Below are positions 38,316 through 47,335 of a DNA stretch of 64,000 bases, piece after piece. Under the pieces are notes generated by a model. The model was not told the origin of the DNA. It saw nothing but the letters and a program-made list of their open reading frames with translations, and ran no database searches. Numbering within the stretch: position 1 is the stretch's first letter; every line of letters begins with the position of its first letter. The translations under genes and the position numbers were made by a program. This stretch comes from Pseudoxanthomonas jiangsuensis (GTDB taxonomy: Bacteria; Pseudomonadota; Gammaproteobacteria; Xanthomonadales; Xanthomonadaceae): NCBI RefSeq assembly GCF_010093185.1, contig NZ_PDWL01000006.1, positions 96,969 through 160,968 of the forward strand, in the 5' to 3' direction.

Positions 38316-39171
38316 GGCCGGCGGCGCCGTGCGCGCCGGACGTGGATGCCGCGCCGGCCTGCAGGTCGCGGATGCGCGCCAGCTCCTCCAGCAGCTCGCC
38401 CAGCGGCGGCAGGTTGAAGTCGCGCTCGAGCAGGGTCGGGCGCACGCCGTGCAGGCGGTAGGCCTCGCCCAGCAGGGCCCAGACATCGTCCTTCACCGCC
38501 GCGCCGTGGGTGTCGATCTTCAGGTCCTCGGCCTCGTCGTAGTGGCCGGCGACGTGGTAGGAGGCGATCCGCGCCGACGGCATCCGGGCGAGGAAGGCGC
38601 GGGCGTCGTAGCCGTGGTTGACCGCGTTGACGTAGATGTTGTTCACGTCCAGCAAGAGGTCGCAGCCGGCCTCGGCGAGCACCGCGAGCACGAACTCCGC
38701 CTCGTCCATGTCGTGGCCGGGATGGGCGGCGTAGTAGGAGACGTTCTCCACCGCGATCCGCCGCCCGAGCGCGTCCTGGACCCGGACGATGCGCGCGGCG
38801 ACGTGGCGCACCGACTCGGCGGTGAACGGCAACGGCATCAGGTCGTAGAGGTGGCCCTCGCCGGTGCAGCTGCTCAGGTGCTCGCTGTAGAGCACGGCCC
38901 GGTGGCGGTCGAGGAAGCGCCGGGTCTTTTCCAGGAACACCTCGTCCAGCGGCTCCAGCCCGCCCAGCGACAGCGACAGGCCGTGGCAGGTCAGCGGATG
39001 GCGCGCGGACAGGTCCTGCAAGGCCTCGCCGAGGCGGCCGCCGACGCCGATCCAGTTGTCCGGCGCGCATTCGAGGAAGTCGAAGGCGCCGGCCGGCGCG
39101 GCGCGCAGGGGCTCGAGCAGGGCGCGGCGCAGGCCGAGTCCGGCGCTGGCATCGGGCAGGGTACGGATCAT
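38308..39171 (-). CDS. hvfB: HvfB/BufB-like DUF692 multinuclear iron enzyme
   Basis: A 287-residue TIM-barrel DUF692 (MbnB-type) enzyme. Potential metal ligands are visible in [64 protein letters not shown] and LLERDFNLP. In characterised relatives these bind two or three irons and convert precursor cysteines to oxazolone/thioamide or thiooxazole groups. It starts 40 bases after the precursor gene and overlaps hvfC, so the three genes are one operon. The start [22 protein letters not shown] matches the family. Confidence 0.92.
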   Translation of the reverse strand: MIRTLPDASAGLGLRRALLEPLRAAPAGAFDFLECAPDNWIGVGGRLGEALQDLSARHPLTCHGLSLSLGGLEPLDEVFLEKTRRFLDRHRAVLYSEHLSSCTGEGHLYDLMPLPFTAESVRHVAARIVRVQDALGRRIAVENVSYYAAHPGHDMDEAEFVLAVLAEAGCDLLLDVNNIYVNAVNHGYDARAFLARMPSARIASYHVAGHYDEAEDLKIDTHGAAVKDDVWALLGEAYRLHGVRPTLLERDFNLPPLGELLEELARIRDLQAGAASTSGAHGAAGRG

Positions 39172-39211
39172 CGTCGGTCGCGCGGGCGGCCGGGGCCGCC
39201 CGCGTGGCGGA

Positions 39212-39643
39212 TCAGGCGCTGGCGCCGCAGCCGCCTTCGCCGCACTTGCCCTCACCGCATTTGCCTTCGCCGGCCTTGGGCTCGTCGGCCTTGCCGCCGC
39301 ACTTGCCTTCGCCGCCCTTGCCGGCGTGCCAGGCCTTGCGCTCGGCCTCGTCGACGAAGCCGTCCTGGTTGGCGTCCATCTTCGCGAACTGCTCGGCCTT
39401 GTCCGGATGGACGGCGATGAACTCGGCCTGCGCGATCCGGCCGTCCTTGTCGGCGTCGACCTTCTCGATCCCGCACTTGCCCTCGCCGCACTTGCCTTCA
39501 TGGTCCTTGGCGCCGTCGTGGGCGGCCCCGGCGGCGAGCATGTAGCCCTGCGCCAGCTCGTCCATGGCGAAGCCGGAGCCGGCCAGCAGGCTGCCGCCGG
39601 CGAGGACCGCGCCCAGGGTGGCGTGGCGGATGTTGCGGTTCAT
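39212..39643 (-). CDS. hvfA: HvfA/BufA-like RiPP precursor with two EF-hands
   Basis: Precursor peptide of 143 residues with a signal peptide (about 1-26). Six cysteines lie in EGKCG-type motifs: two before ([10 protein letters not shown]) and four after (GEGKCGGK, then [15 protein letters not shown]) a central pair of EF-hand loops, [12 protein letters not shown] and [12 protein letters not shown]. Both loops have Asp/Asn at 1, 3, 5, Gly at 6 and Glu at 12, as required for calcium. Bufferin/HvfA peptides are modified at such cysteines and bind copper in the periplasm. GGAGGG lies upstream of the ATG. The usual DoxX-type fourth gene is absent. Calcium binding is inferred, not shown. Confidence 0.88.
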   Translation of the reverse strand: MNRNIRHATLGAVLAGGSLLAGSGFAMDELAQGYMLAAGAAHDGAKDHEGKCGEGKCGIEKVDADKDGRIAQAEFIAVHPDKAEQFAKMDANQDGFVDEAERKAWHAGKGGEGKCGGKADEPKAGEGKCGEGKCGEGGCGASA

Positions 39644-39735
39644 GGTCGTACCCTCCCGTGGTCGATGTGCGGCGAGCTTACCGCGGCCGCGCCGGGCCGG
39701 CATCATGCCGCGTCGATGGAATCGCCGGAAAACGA

Positions 39736-39760
39736 AAGGCCCCGCGCATGGCGGGGCCTT
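39736..39760 (-). terminator. Terminator of the pst-phoU operon
   Basis: A perfect 10-bp GC stem (39736-39745 with 39751-39760), loop of five, followed on the minus strand by TCGTTTTCC. It lies about 27 bases after the phoU stop and insulates the hvf operon. Confidence 0.85.
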
Positions 39761-39786
39761 CGCACGCCCGGGCGCTGGCCTTGCGT

Positions 39787-40500
39787 TCAGGTTCCGGCGT
39801 CGGTGCTGGTGTCGTCGCGCTTCTCGCGCGGCGGCAGGGGTTGTTCGCCGTGCAGCAGGAACCACACGTTCTCGGCGATGTTGGTGGCGTGGTCGCCGAT
39901 CCGCTCCAGGTTCTTGGCCATGAACAGCAGGTGCGTGCACGGGGTGATGTTGCGCGGGTCCTCCATCATGTAGGTCAGCAGCTCGCGGAACAGCGCGGTG
40001 TACTGGCGGTCCAGCTGGGCGTCGTTGTCGCGCACCCGCAGGGCCAGCTCGCCGTCGCCCTCGCGGTAGGCCTCCAGCGCCTGGCGGACCTGGCCGGCGG
40101 CCAGGCTGCCGAGCGCGCGCAGGCCGGTTACGTGCGGCATCGGCGGGGCGGCGTTGAGGGCGATGCTGCGCTTGGCCACGTTGGCGGCGTAGTCGCCGAT
40201 GCGCTCGATGTCGGCGGGGATGCGCAGGCCGGCGAGGATCTCGCGCAGGTCGCGCGCCATCGGCCCGCGCAGGGCCAGCAGCATCACGTCGTGGCTGATC
40301 CGGCGCTCGGCGGCGTCGATCGACTCGTCGTTGGCCACGATCCGGCGCGCGGCGCTGTCGTCGCGGCGGTCGACCACGTCCAGCGCGGCCTCCAGCTGGG
40401 CCACCGCGGTCAGGCCCATGCGCACGATGTCCTCGACCAGCTGGCGCTGCTCCTCGTCGTAGCTCTTGACGATGTGTTCGTGGGGAATGCTGCTGCTCAT
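39787..40500 (-). CDS. phoU: Phosphate transport regulator PhoU
   Basis: Negative regulator linking the Pst transporter to the PhoR kinase. The 237-residue product has two PhoU helical-bundle repeats, with metal-binding signatures around RIPADIERIGDYAANVAK and MAKNLERIGDHATNIAE. The ATG overlaps the pstB stop (TGATG). The starting segment EHIVKSYDEEQRQLVEDIVRMG is typical. It is the last gene of the six-gene pst operon. PhoB and PhoR are not in the window. Confidence 0.97.
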   Translation of the reverse strand: MSSSIPHEHIVKSYDEEQRQLVEDIVRMGLTAVAQLEAALDVVDRRDDSAARRIVANDESIDAAERRISHDVMLLALRGPMARDLREILAGLRIPADIERIGDYAANVAKRSIALNAAPPMPHVTGLRALGSLAAGQVRQALEAYREGDGELALRVRDNDAQLDRQYTALFRELLTYMMEDPRNITPCTHLLFMAKNLERIGDHATNIAENVWFLLHGEQPLPPREKRDDTSTDAGT

Positions 40501-41357
40501 CAGCCGAACCTCCCGGTGATGTAGTCCTCGGTCTGCTGCTTCGAGGGGCTGGAGAAGATCGCCTGGGTGCGGTCGTGCTCGATCAGGTCGCCCAGGTACA
40601 TGAAGGCGGTGTAGTCGCTCACCCGCGCGGCCTGCTGCATGTTGTGGGTGACGATGACGATGGTGTAGTCGCGCTTGAGCTCCTCGACCAGCTGCTCGAT
40701 GCGGCTGGTGGAGATCGGGTCCAGGGCCGAGGTCGGCTCGTCCAGCAAAAGCACGTCCGGCTTCAGCGCCACCGCGCGGGCGATGCACAGTCGCTGCTGC
40801 TGGCCGCCGGACAGGCCCAGGGCGCTCTGCCCCAGCTTGTCCTTGACCTCGTCCCACAGCGCGCCCTGGCGCAGGGCGTGCTCGACCCGCTCGGCCATCC
40901 GCGCCCGGGACAGCTTCTCGTGGTGGCGGATGCCGTAGGCCACGTTCTCGAAGATCGTCATCGGGAACGGCACCGGCTTCTGGAACACCATGCCGACCTT
41001 GGAGCGCAGGCGGTTCATCGGGTACTTGGGCGAGAGGATGTTCTCGCCGTCCAGCAGGACCTCGCCGCGCGCCTCCAGCTTCGGATAGAGCGCGTAGATC
41101 CGGTTGAAGATCCGCAGAAGGGTGGACTTGCCGCAGCCGGAGGGGCCGATCAGCGCGGTTACCCGCTTCTCGGGGATCTCCAGGTCGATGTTCTTCAGCG
41201 CGTGGTACTGGCCGTAGTAGAAGTCCAGGCCGCGCGCGGCCAGCTTGACCGGGGCCGGGGCGATGCCGGCGTCGGCATGGGCCGTGACGGCGATGCGCTG
41301 CATGGGCGCGGCGGAGTGCAGGTCGTTCATGGCCGGGTTCCGGGAAAGGTCAGTCAT
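40500..41357 (-). CDS. pstB: Phosphate ABC transporter ATPase
   Basis: ATP-binding subunit of the high-affinity phosphate importer. The 285-residue product has Walker [10 protein letters not shown], the signature LSGGQQQR, Walker [14 protein letters not shown] and the H-loop [14 protein letters not shown]. About 40 residues precede the conserved domain start. The upstream ATG at 41357 overlaps pstA by eight bases; an internal ATG at 41330 (MNDLHS) is a plausible alternative, with a slightly better ribosome site. Confidence 0.97.
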   Translation of the reverse strand: MTDLSRNPAMNDLHSAAPMQRIAVTAHADAGIAPAPVKLAARGLDFYYGQYHALKNIDLEIPEKRVTALIGPSGCGKSTLLRIFNRIYALYPKLEARGEVLLDGENILSPKYPMNRLRSKVGMVFQKPVPFPMTIFENVAYGIRHHEKLSRARMAERVEHALRQGALWDEVKDKLGQSALGLSGGQQQRLCIARAVALKPDVLLLDEPTSALDPISTSRIEQLVEELKRDYTIVIVTHNMQQAARVSDYTAFMYLGDLIEHDRTQAIFSSPSKQQTEDYITGRFG

Positions 41358-42225
41358 GGGTGATCTTGTTGCGCAGGAGCAGGGCGCGGGCGGTCAGGCT
41401 GACCAGCAGCACGAACACGGTCAGCACCAGGGCGCCGGCCCAGGCCAGCACCTGCCAGGATTCGTAGGGGCTGCCGGCGAACTGGTTCATCACCACCGGC
41501 ACCGAGGCCATCGGCTGGAACACCTTGGTGCTCCAGTACTGGTTGCCGAAGGCGGTGAACAGCAGCGGCGCGGTCTCGCCGGAAATCCGGGCCAGCGCCA
41601 GCAGGATGCCGGTGACGATGCCGGCGCTGGCGCTGCGGTACAGCACCTGCACGATCACCTTCCACTGCGGGATGCCCAGCGACAGCGCCGCCTCGCGCAT
41701 CTGCACCGGCACCAGCCGCAGCATCTCGTCGGTGGTGCGCACCACCACCGGCAGGACGATGAAGGCCAGGGCCAGGGCACCGGCGAAGGCGGAGAAGTTG
41801 CCGCCGGTCTGCATCACGTACAGGGTGTAGACGAACAGGCCCAGCACGATCGATGGTGCCGACAGCAGGATGTCGTTGACGAAGCGCACCACCGTGCCGG
41901 CCTTGCGCGCGTTGCCGTACTCGGCCAGCCAGGTGCCGGCGGCGATCCCGAGCGGGGTGCCGATCGCGATCGCCAGGGCGCACATCACCGCGCTGCCGAA
42001 GAAGGCGTTGGCCAGGCCGCCTTCCTGCATCGGCGGCGGGGTCATCTTCGTGAACAGGTTCCAGTCGATCCCGGCGATGCCCTTGGCCACCAGGGTCCAC
42101 AGGATCCAGCCCAGGAAGAACAGGCCGAACAGCGCGGTGGCGCAGGCCAGGGCGATGGCCAGGACGTTGGTGACCCGGCGCCGGGCGTACAGGCCGGAGG
42201 AGGAGGGGGCGGCGACGGCGGACAT
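41350..42225 (-). CDS. pstA: Phosphate ABC transporter permease PstA
   Basis: Inner-membrane subunit of 291 residues with about six helices and the BPD_transp_1 EAA-type loop ([46 protein letters not shown]). It pairs with PstC to form the phosphate channel. GGGAGGG precedes the ATG, which overlaps the pstC stop (TGATG). Family length is about 290. Confidence 0.96.
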   Translation of the reverse strand: MSAVAAPSSSGLYARRRVTNVLAIALACATALFGLFFLGWILWTLVAKGIAGIDWNLFTKMTPPPMQEGGLANAFFGSAVMCALAIAIGTPLGIAAGTWLAEYGNARKAGTVVRFVNDILLSAPSIVLGLFVYTLYVMQTGGNFSAFAGALALAFIVLPVVVRTTDEMLRLVPVQMREAALSLGIPQWKVIVQVLYRSASAGIVTGILLALARISGETAPLLFTAFGNQYWSTKVFQPMASVPVVMNQFAGSPYESWQVLAWAGALVLTVFVLLVSLTARALLLRNKITHD

Positions 42226-43196
42226 CAGTTGCCCTCCCGGCGGGACAGCTGCATCAGCATGAAGCGGGCGATGGCCAGCACGATGAAGGTCACGATGAAC
42301 AGCACGAAGCCCAGCAGAAGCAGGGCCGAGCGGTAGGTCTCGGTGGCCTCGCCGAAGTCGTTGGCGATCAGCGCGGCGATGGTGGTGCCCGGCTCCAGCA
42401 GGGAAGGCGACAGCCGCACCGCGTTGCCGATCACGAAGGCCACCGCCATGGTCTCGCCCAGGGCGCGGCCCAGGCCGAGGAAGATGCCGCCGATCACCGC
42501 CGAGCGGGTGTAGGGCAGGACGATGTCCCAGCTCACCTCCCACTTGGTCGAGCCCAGCGCGTAGGCCGATTCCTTCAGCCGGGTCGGCACGGTCAGGAAC
42601 ACCTCGCGCATCACCGAGGAGATGAAGGGCACGACCATGATCGCCAGCACGAACCCGGCGGTGAGCATGCCGATGCCCAGCGGCGGGCCCTGGAACAGCG
42701 GACCGATGATCGGCCACTGGCCCAGGTTCTCGTTGAGGAATGGGGTGACGTATTCGGTCATCACCGGCACCAGCACGAACAGGCCCCACATGCCGTAGAT
42801 GATCGAGGGGATGCCGGCCAGCAGCTCGATCGCGGTGCCGACCGGGCCGCGCAGCCAGCGCGGCGCGACCTCGGTCAGAAAGAAGGCGATGCCGAAGCTC
42901 ACCGGCACCGCGATCAGCATCGCGATCAGGGCGGTGACCAGGGTGCCGTAGATCGGGGCCAGGGCGCCGAACTTGTTCTCCACCGGGTTCCATTCGGCGG
43001 TGTAGAAGAAGCTCAGGCCCTGCACCTGCAGGGCGTGGCGGCCGCCCCACAGCATCGACAGCGCCGCGCCGGCCAGGGCGACCAGCACGAACACGACGCA
43101 GGCGGTGAGCGCGTAGCGGAACAGGCGGTCGGCGCGGGCGTCGCGGACATCGCGCCCGCCGGCGGCGGGAAGTGCAGCTAGGGTGGTGGTGTTCAT
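42225..43196 (-). CDS. pstC: Phosphate ABC transporter permease PstC
   Basis: Inner-membrane subunit of 323 residues with about six helices. Characteristic segments are VPVSFGIAFFLTEVAPRWLRG, AGIPSIIYGMWGLFVLVP and the EAA loop KESAYALGSTKWEVSWDIVLPYTRSAVIGG, then LGRALGETMAVAFVIGN. It lies 91 bases after pstS and is coupled to pstA by an overlapping stop and start. Confidence 0.97.
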   Translation of the reverse strand: MNTTTLAALPAAGGRDVRDARADRLFRYALTACVVFVLVALAGAALSMLWGGRHALQVQGLSFFYTAEWNPVENKFGALAPIYGTLVTALIAMLIAVPVSFGIAFFLTEVAPRWLRGPVGTAIELLAGIPSIIYGMWGLFVLVPVMTEYVTPFLNENLGQWPIIGPLFQGPPLGIGMLTAGFVLAIMVVPFISSVMREVFLTVPTRLKESAYALGSTKWEVSWDIVLPYTRSAVIGGIFLGLGRALGETMAVAFVIGNAVRLSPSLLEPGTTIAALIANDFGEATETYRSALLLLGFVLFIVTFIVLAIARFMLMQLSRREGN

Positions 43197-43287
43197 CGCG
43201 TCTTCGGCTGCGGGGTGCGCGTGGGGTGCGGAGGGCGGCGGCCCGTTGGGAGGGGAGGCGGGCCGCCGGCTCCGCGGAGGAAACGCT

Positions 43288-44385
43288 CTACTGGAACTCG
43301 GCTGCCCAGTACGCCTCGATCTGCTGCACCAGCGCCGGCGGCAGCGGCACGTAGTGCAGCTCGTCGGCCTGCGCCTGGCCTTGCTCGAAGGCCCACTTGA
43401 AGAACGCCAGGGTCGCCTGGCTGCGCGCCGGGTCCTTGGCCTGCTTGGGCACCAGCATGAAGTTGGTCGCGGTGATCGGCCAGGCGGCCTCGCCCGGGGC
43501 GTCGGTGATCACCAGGTTGAAGTCCTTGGCACCGGCCCAGTCGGCGCTGGCCGCGGCGGCGGCGAAGCTCTCCGCGTTCGGCTGCACCCACTGCCCGGCC
43601 GCGTTCTGCAGGGCGGCGTAGGGCATGCCGTTCTGCAGGGCGTAGGCCAGCTCGACGTAGCCGATGCCGCCCTTGATCTGCTTCACGTACGCGGCCACGC
43701 CCTCGTTGCCCTTGCCGCCGACGCCGCCCGGCCACTGCAGCGAGGTGCCTTCGCCGACCTTGGCCTTCCAGTCGGCGCTGACCTTGGACAGGTAGTTGGA
43801 GAAGTTGAAGGTGGTGCCCGAGCCGTCGGAGCGGTGGACCACGGTGATCTTCTCGGAAGGCAGGTTCACGCCCGGGTTGGCCGCGGCGATCGCCGGGTCG
43901 TTCCAGGTGGCGATCCTCCCGAGGAAGATGTCGGCCAGCAGCGGGCCGGTCAGGCGCAGCCGGCCCGGCTCGATGCCCTGCAGGTTGAACACCGGGACCA
44001 CGCCGCCGATCGCCGAGGGGAACTGGCCCAGGCCCGAGGCGGCCAGCTCCTCGGAGGGCAGCGGCTTGTCGGTGGAACCGAAGTCGACGGTGCCGGCCTT
44101 GATCTGGGCGATGCCGCCGCCGGAGCCGATCGACTGGTAGTTGACCTTGTTGCCGGTGGCGGCGTTGTAGTCGGCCGACCACTTCGACACCAGCGGGTAG
44201 ATGAAGGAGGCGCCGGCGCCGGAGATCTCGGCGGCGACCCTGTCGCCGGCGGCGGGCGCGCCGCTGGCGGCCTGCGGGGCCTCGCCCGCGGCGGGCTGGG
44301 CGGCGTCGCCGGCCGGCTTGCAGGCGGACAGGGCCACGGCGGCGGCCAGGGACAGGGCGAGGAGGCGGACCGGGGAGGGCTTCAT
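43288..44385 (-). CDS. pstS: Phosphate-binding lipoprotein PstS (copy 1)
   Basis: Phosphate receptor of the Pst transporter, 365 residues. The signal peptide ends in a lipobox LSAC (Cys22), followed by an Ala/Pro/Gly-rich linker, so the protein should be lipid-anchored in the cell envelope. Binding motifs are GAGASFIYPLVSKW, IGSGGGIAQIKAGTVDFGSTD and HRSDGSGTTFNFSNYL. It is very similar to the upstream soluble copy (44578-45600), so the two arose by tandem duplication. A degenerate Pho box at 44446-44463 suggests it has its own promoter. Confidence 0.96.
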   Translation of the reverse strand: MKPSPVRLLALSLAAAVALSACKPAGDAAQPAAGEAPQAASGAPAAGDRVAAEISGAGASFIYPLVSKWSADYNAATGNKVNYQSIGSGGGIAQIKAGTVDFGSTDKPLPSEELAASGLGQFPSAIGGVVPVFNLQGIEPGRLRLTGPLLADIFLGRIATWNDPAIAAANPGVNLPSEKITVVHRSDGSGTTFNFSNYLSKVSADWKAKVGEGTSLQWPGGVGGKGNEGVAAYVKQIKGGIGYVELAYALQNGMPYAALQNAAGQWVQPNAESFAAAAASADWAGAKDFNLVITDAPGEAAWPITATNFMLVPKQAKDPARSQATLAFFKWAFEQGQAQADELHYVPLPPALVQQIEAYWAAEFQ

Positions 44386-44445
44386 GGGCGCTTGGGTCTG
44401 TCAGGCCGGGCTTTCCGGCGGGTGCGCACATGAAATGATGTTTTT

Positions 44446-44463
44446 GTTACAGCTTGATGACCC
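44446..44463 (-). promoter_or_regulatory. Degenerate Pho box before the lipoprotein pstS
   Basis: On the minus strand GGGTCAT-CAAG-CTGTAAC, two seven-base units in 11-base phase resembling CTGTCAT-N4-CTGTCAT. It lies about 60 bases before the pstS copy 1 start, after a terminator-like hairpin. Confidence 0.45.
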
Positions 44464-44519
44464 GGCCGGCGGTGGCGGACGGATGGCCGGGCTGCATCAC
44501 CGGGAACGCGATGAAGAAA

Positions 44520-44545
44520 GGGCGCGGACCTCGCGGTCCGCGCCC
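44520..44545 (-). terminator. Terminator or attenuator between the two pstS genes
   Basis: An 11-bp perfect GC stem (44520-44530 with 44535-44545) with a four-base loop, followed on the minus strand by CTTTCTTC. It lies about 32 bases after the stop of pstS copy 2 and would reduce read-through into the rest of the operon. Confidence 0.7.
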
Positions 44546-44577
44546 CGGTGAGCGGCAAGGGGGAGAGAGCCCGCCGC

Positions 44578-45600
44578 TCAGTACTTCAGGTTCTGCGACC
44601 AGTAGGTCTCGATCTGGCGGACCAGGGCGTCCGGCAAGGGCACGTAGTCCAGCTGGCGGGCCTGGGCGTCGCCGTTGGCGTAGATCCACTGGAAGAAGGC
44701 CTTGGCGTTGCGGGCGCCGGCGGCGTTCTTGGGCTGCTTGTACATCAGGATGAAGTTGGTGGCGGTGATCGGCCAGGCGTTCTCGCCCGGGGCGTTGGTC
44801 ATCACCAGGTAGAAGTCCTTGCTGGCGCCCCAGTTGGCGCTGGCCGCGGCGGCGGCGAAGGTCTCGTCGGACGGCTGCACGAAGCGGCCGGCGGCGTTCT
44901 TCAGCGAGGCGTGCGCCAGGCGGTTCTGCAGCGCGTAGGACAGCTCGACGTAGCCGATGCCGCCCTTGATCTGCTTCACGTACGCGGCCACGCCCTCGTT
45001 GCCCTTGCCGCCGATGCCGGCCGGCCACTGCACCGAGGTGCCTTCGCCGACGCTGTTCTTCCACTCGGCGCTGACCTTGGACAGGTAGTTGACGAAGTTG
45101 AAGGTGGTGCCCGAGCCGTCGGAGCGGTGGACCACGGTGATCTTGGCGTCCGGCAGGGCCACGCCCGGGTTCAGGGCGGCGATGGCCGGGTCGTTCCACT
45201 TGGTGACCTTGCCCAGGAAGATGCTGGCCAGGGTCGGGCCGTCCAGCTTCAAAGCGCCCGGGGCGATCCCCTGCACGTTGACGATCGGCACCACGCCGCC
45301 GATCACCGACGGGAACTGGGCCAGGCCGTACTTGGCCAGCTCCTCCGGCTTGAGCGGGGCGTCGGAGGAACCGAAGTCCACCGTGCCCGCCTTGATCTGG
45401 GCGATGCCGCCGCCCGAGCCGATCGACTGGTAGTTCACCTGCTTGCCGGTGGCGTTCTTGTAGTCGGCCGACCACTTGGACATGACCGGATAGATGAAGG
45501 AGGCGCCCGCGCCGGTCACGTCGTTGGCGTGGGCGAGGGAGATCGAGGAGGCGGCCGCGAGCACGGCGGCGGCGACGCGGGTCTTGAACGTGACGTTCAC
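44578..45600 (-). CDS. pstS: Periplasmic phosphate-binding protein PstS (copy 2)
   Basis: Soluble phosphate receptor, 340 residues, with an ordinary signal peptide (cleavage near AHA-NDV) and no lipobox cysteine. Binding motifs match copy 1: GAGASFIYPVMSKW, IGSGGGIAQIKAGTVDFGSSD, HRSDGSGTTFNFVNYL. The start is a GTG at 45600 with GGAG seven bases upstream, directly before the basic signal-peptide start. It is the first gene of the pst operon and lies behind four tandem Pho-box units. Confidence 0.95.
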   Translation of the reverse strand: MNVTFKTRVAAAVLAAASSISLAHANDVTGAGASFIYPVMSKWSADYKNATGKQVNYQSIGSGGGIAQIKAGTVDFGSSDAPLKPEELAKYGLAQFPSVIGGVVPIVNVQGIAPGALKLDGPTLASIFLGKVTKWNDPAIAALNPGVALPDAKITVVHRSDGSGTTFNFVNYLSKVSAEWKNSVGEGTSVQWPAGIGGKGNEGVAAYVKQIKGGIGYVELSYALQNRLAHASLKNAAGRFVQPSDETFAAAAASANWGASKDFYLVMTNAPGENAWPITATNFILMYKQPKNAAGARNAKAFFQWIYANGDAQARQLDYVPLPDALVRQIETYWSQNLKY

Positions 45601-45681
45601 GGGAGAACTCCGTAAGAGCGGGTGGGTGGTGGTGGACGCGCAATCCCCTGCATCCAACGGCGGCCATTGCATAACCGGACG

Positions 45682-45721
45682 ATGACAGCAGCGCGTAGCG
45701 CGCATGACAGCCCGGTGACAG
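45682..45721 (-). promoter_or_regulatory. Tandem Pho boxes of the pst operon
   Basis: On the minus strand four seven-base units occur in strict 11-base phase: CTGTCAC, CTGTCAT, GCTACGC (degenerate) and CTGTCAT. The first two form the near-perfect PhoB site CTGTCACCGGGCTGTCAT. The pstS GTG is about 80 bases downstream. Confidence 0.88.
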
Positions 45722-45768
45722 CGCCGCCGGGCGCGGCGCGACGGGCGCGCGCGGGTCGAGTCACGGTT

Positions 45769-45797
45769 CTGTCATGAGGATGTCGCGCCGCTGTCAG
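45769..45797 (+). promoter_or_regulatory. Tandem Pho boxes of the phosphate porin gene
   Basis: Three seven-base units in 11-base phase on the plus strand: CTGTCAT, ATGTCGC, CTGTCAG. They face the porin gene and lie 47 bases from the divergent pst Pho boxes, so one PhoB-controlled region serves both directions. Confidence 0.8.
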
Positions 45798-45907
45798 GTG
45801 CGCGTCGCAAGCTGCGCGGCGTTTAACGGGCGCTTCACGCTTCCAGGCCGCGCGTCTCCGGCCGGCGCCCGTTCCCGCCAGAACCACCACCCACCGGAGA
45901 GTCCTCC

Positions 45908-47203
45908 ATGCGTCATTCCCTTCTTGCCGTCGCGCTGGTCGCGGCCCTGGGCACCACCGCTTCGTTCGAGGCCGCCGCCGCCGACCCGGCCGAACTGGCC
46001 GAGCTGAAGGCGCAGCTGGCCGCCCTGCAGGCCAAGGTCGCCGAACTGGAGACCCGCACCGACGCCCAGTCGGACATCAACGTCGGCACCCAGCAGAGCA
46101 TCGAGAACATCGCCGCGACCACCCCGAAGGTGGAGACCAAGGGCGGGATCAAGATCACCTCGCCGGACAAGAAGTTCGAGGCCTCGCTCGGCGGCCGCAT
46201 CCACTTCGACGCCTACGCCTTCGACCGCGACCTGGCCGCCACCACCGGCACCAGCGAGTTCCGCCGCGCGCGCCTGACCCTGGCCGGCAAGGCCCTGGGC
46301 TGGGACTACAAGGTCGAGCAGGATTTCTCCGCCGGCAGCAACCTGGACGGCCTGCGCGACGCCTACATCGCCACCGCCTTCGCCGGCGGCAAGGTCACCA
46401 TCGGCCACTTCAAGCCGTACCGCTCGATGGAGGAGCTGACCAGCTCCAACGAGATCTTGATGATGGAGCGCCCGTTCGCCTCGGCCACCGGCCTGTTCAG
46501 CGGCCGCCAGTTCCAGCAGGGCGTGGGCTACCAGCGCGCCGGCGAGAACTACACCGCCGGCTTCACCGTGTTCAACCTGCGCGGCGCCGCCGGCAGCCGC
46601 AACGAGGGCATGGGCGCCTCGGGCCGCGTCACCTTCGCCCCGATCAACAACGACAACAGCACCCTGCACTTCGGCGGCTGGGCCAGCCAGGAAGACAACA
46701 ACCAGGGCTCGGCCGACCTGACCGCGACCGCCAACTACGCCGGCCGCCGCGGCCCGGCCCAGGCCATCGCCACCACCACCGGCGCCAGCCGCAACACCGT
46801 CACCGCCTACGGCCTGGAAGCGGCCGGCGCGTTCGGCCCGCTGTTCTTCCAGGGCGAATACGTCAACGCCACCTTCGGCCAGCCGATCGGCGGCGACCAG
46901 GACGTGACCACCTGGTACCTGCAGGGCAGCTGGCTGCTCAACGGCGGCCACAAGGGCTACAAGGCGGCCACCGGCGTGTTCGGCTCGCCCAAGGTCGACA
47001 AGGGCCTGTGGGAGCTGACCGCGCGCTACGACACCATCGAGAACAAGGACATCGCCAACCGCGAGGCGACCAGCGTGATCCTGGGCGTGAACTATTACGT
47101 CAACCCGAACCTGCGCTTCATGTTCAACTACACCCAGGGCGAGAACGAGGTCAACGGCGACGAGACCGGCCAGTACGCGCTGCGCACCCAGTTCAGCTGG
47201 TAA
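45908..47203 (+). CDS. Phosphate-selective porin (OprP/OprO family)
   Basis: Outer-membrane channel for phosphate or polyphosphate uptake under starvation. The 431-residue product has a signal peptide (cleavage near AAA-DPAEL) and an N-terminal coiled-coil (AELAELKAQLAALQAKVAEL). A barrel of alternating strands typical of Porin_O_P follows (FEASLGGRIHFDAYAF, FRRARLTLAGKALGWDYKVEQDF) and ends in an aromatic Trp. GGAGA precedes the ATG. It is divergent from the pst operon, with shared Pho-box control. Confidence 0.93.
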   Translation: MRHSLLAVALVAALGTTASFEAAAADPAELAELKAQLAALQAKVAELETRTDAQSDINVGTQQSIENIAATTPKVETKGGIKITSPDKKFEASLGGRIHFDAYAFDRDLAATTGTSEFRRARLTLAGKALGWDYKVEQDFSAGSNLDGLRDAYIATAFAGGKVTIGHFKPYRSMEELTSSNEILMMERPFASATGLFSGRQFQQGVGYQRAGENYTAGFTVFNLRGAAGSRNEGMGASGRVTFAPINNDNSTLHFGGWASQEDNNQGSADLTATANYAGRRGPAQAIATTTGASRNTVTAYGLEAAGAFGPLFFQGEYVNATFGQPIGGDQDVTTWYLQGSWLLNGGHKGYKAATGVFGSPKVDKGLWELTARYDTIENKDIANREATSVILGVNYYVNPNLRFMFNYTQGENEVNGDETGQYALRTQFSW

Positions 47204-47240
47204 GCGCCGCGGGGTCGCCGCCCCCGGAATGGGCAGTCCA

Positions 47241-47268
47241 GGAACGCCCCGCACAAGCGGGGCGTTCC
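47241..47268 (+). terminator. Hairpin terminator after the porin gene
   Basis: A perfect 12-bp stem (47241-47252 with 47257-47268) with loop ACAA, 38 bases after the porin stop. It lacks a T-run, so termination may be partial. Confidence 0.6.
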
Positions 47269-47306
47269 GCTGTCCGGCGGGCCGAATCCCGCGCGACTGT
47301 GGTGTC

Positions 47307-47335
47307 TTGCCGGCCGAATCTAACGCTGTTAGGCT
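47307..47335 (+). promoter_or_regulatory. Promoter of the tetR-efflux operon
   Basis: TTGCCG and TAGGCT separated by 17 bases. The first palindromic operator lies between and over these elements and the second covers the expected start, as expected for repression. Confidence 0.65.

Noticed and set aside
47241..47268. Inverted repeat after the porin as another TetR operator
   Set aside because: Its sequence is unrelated to CTAAC-N3-GTTAG, and it forms a 12-bp GC stem right after a stop codon, fitting a terminator.
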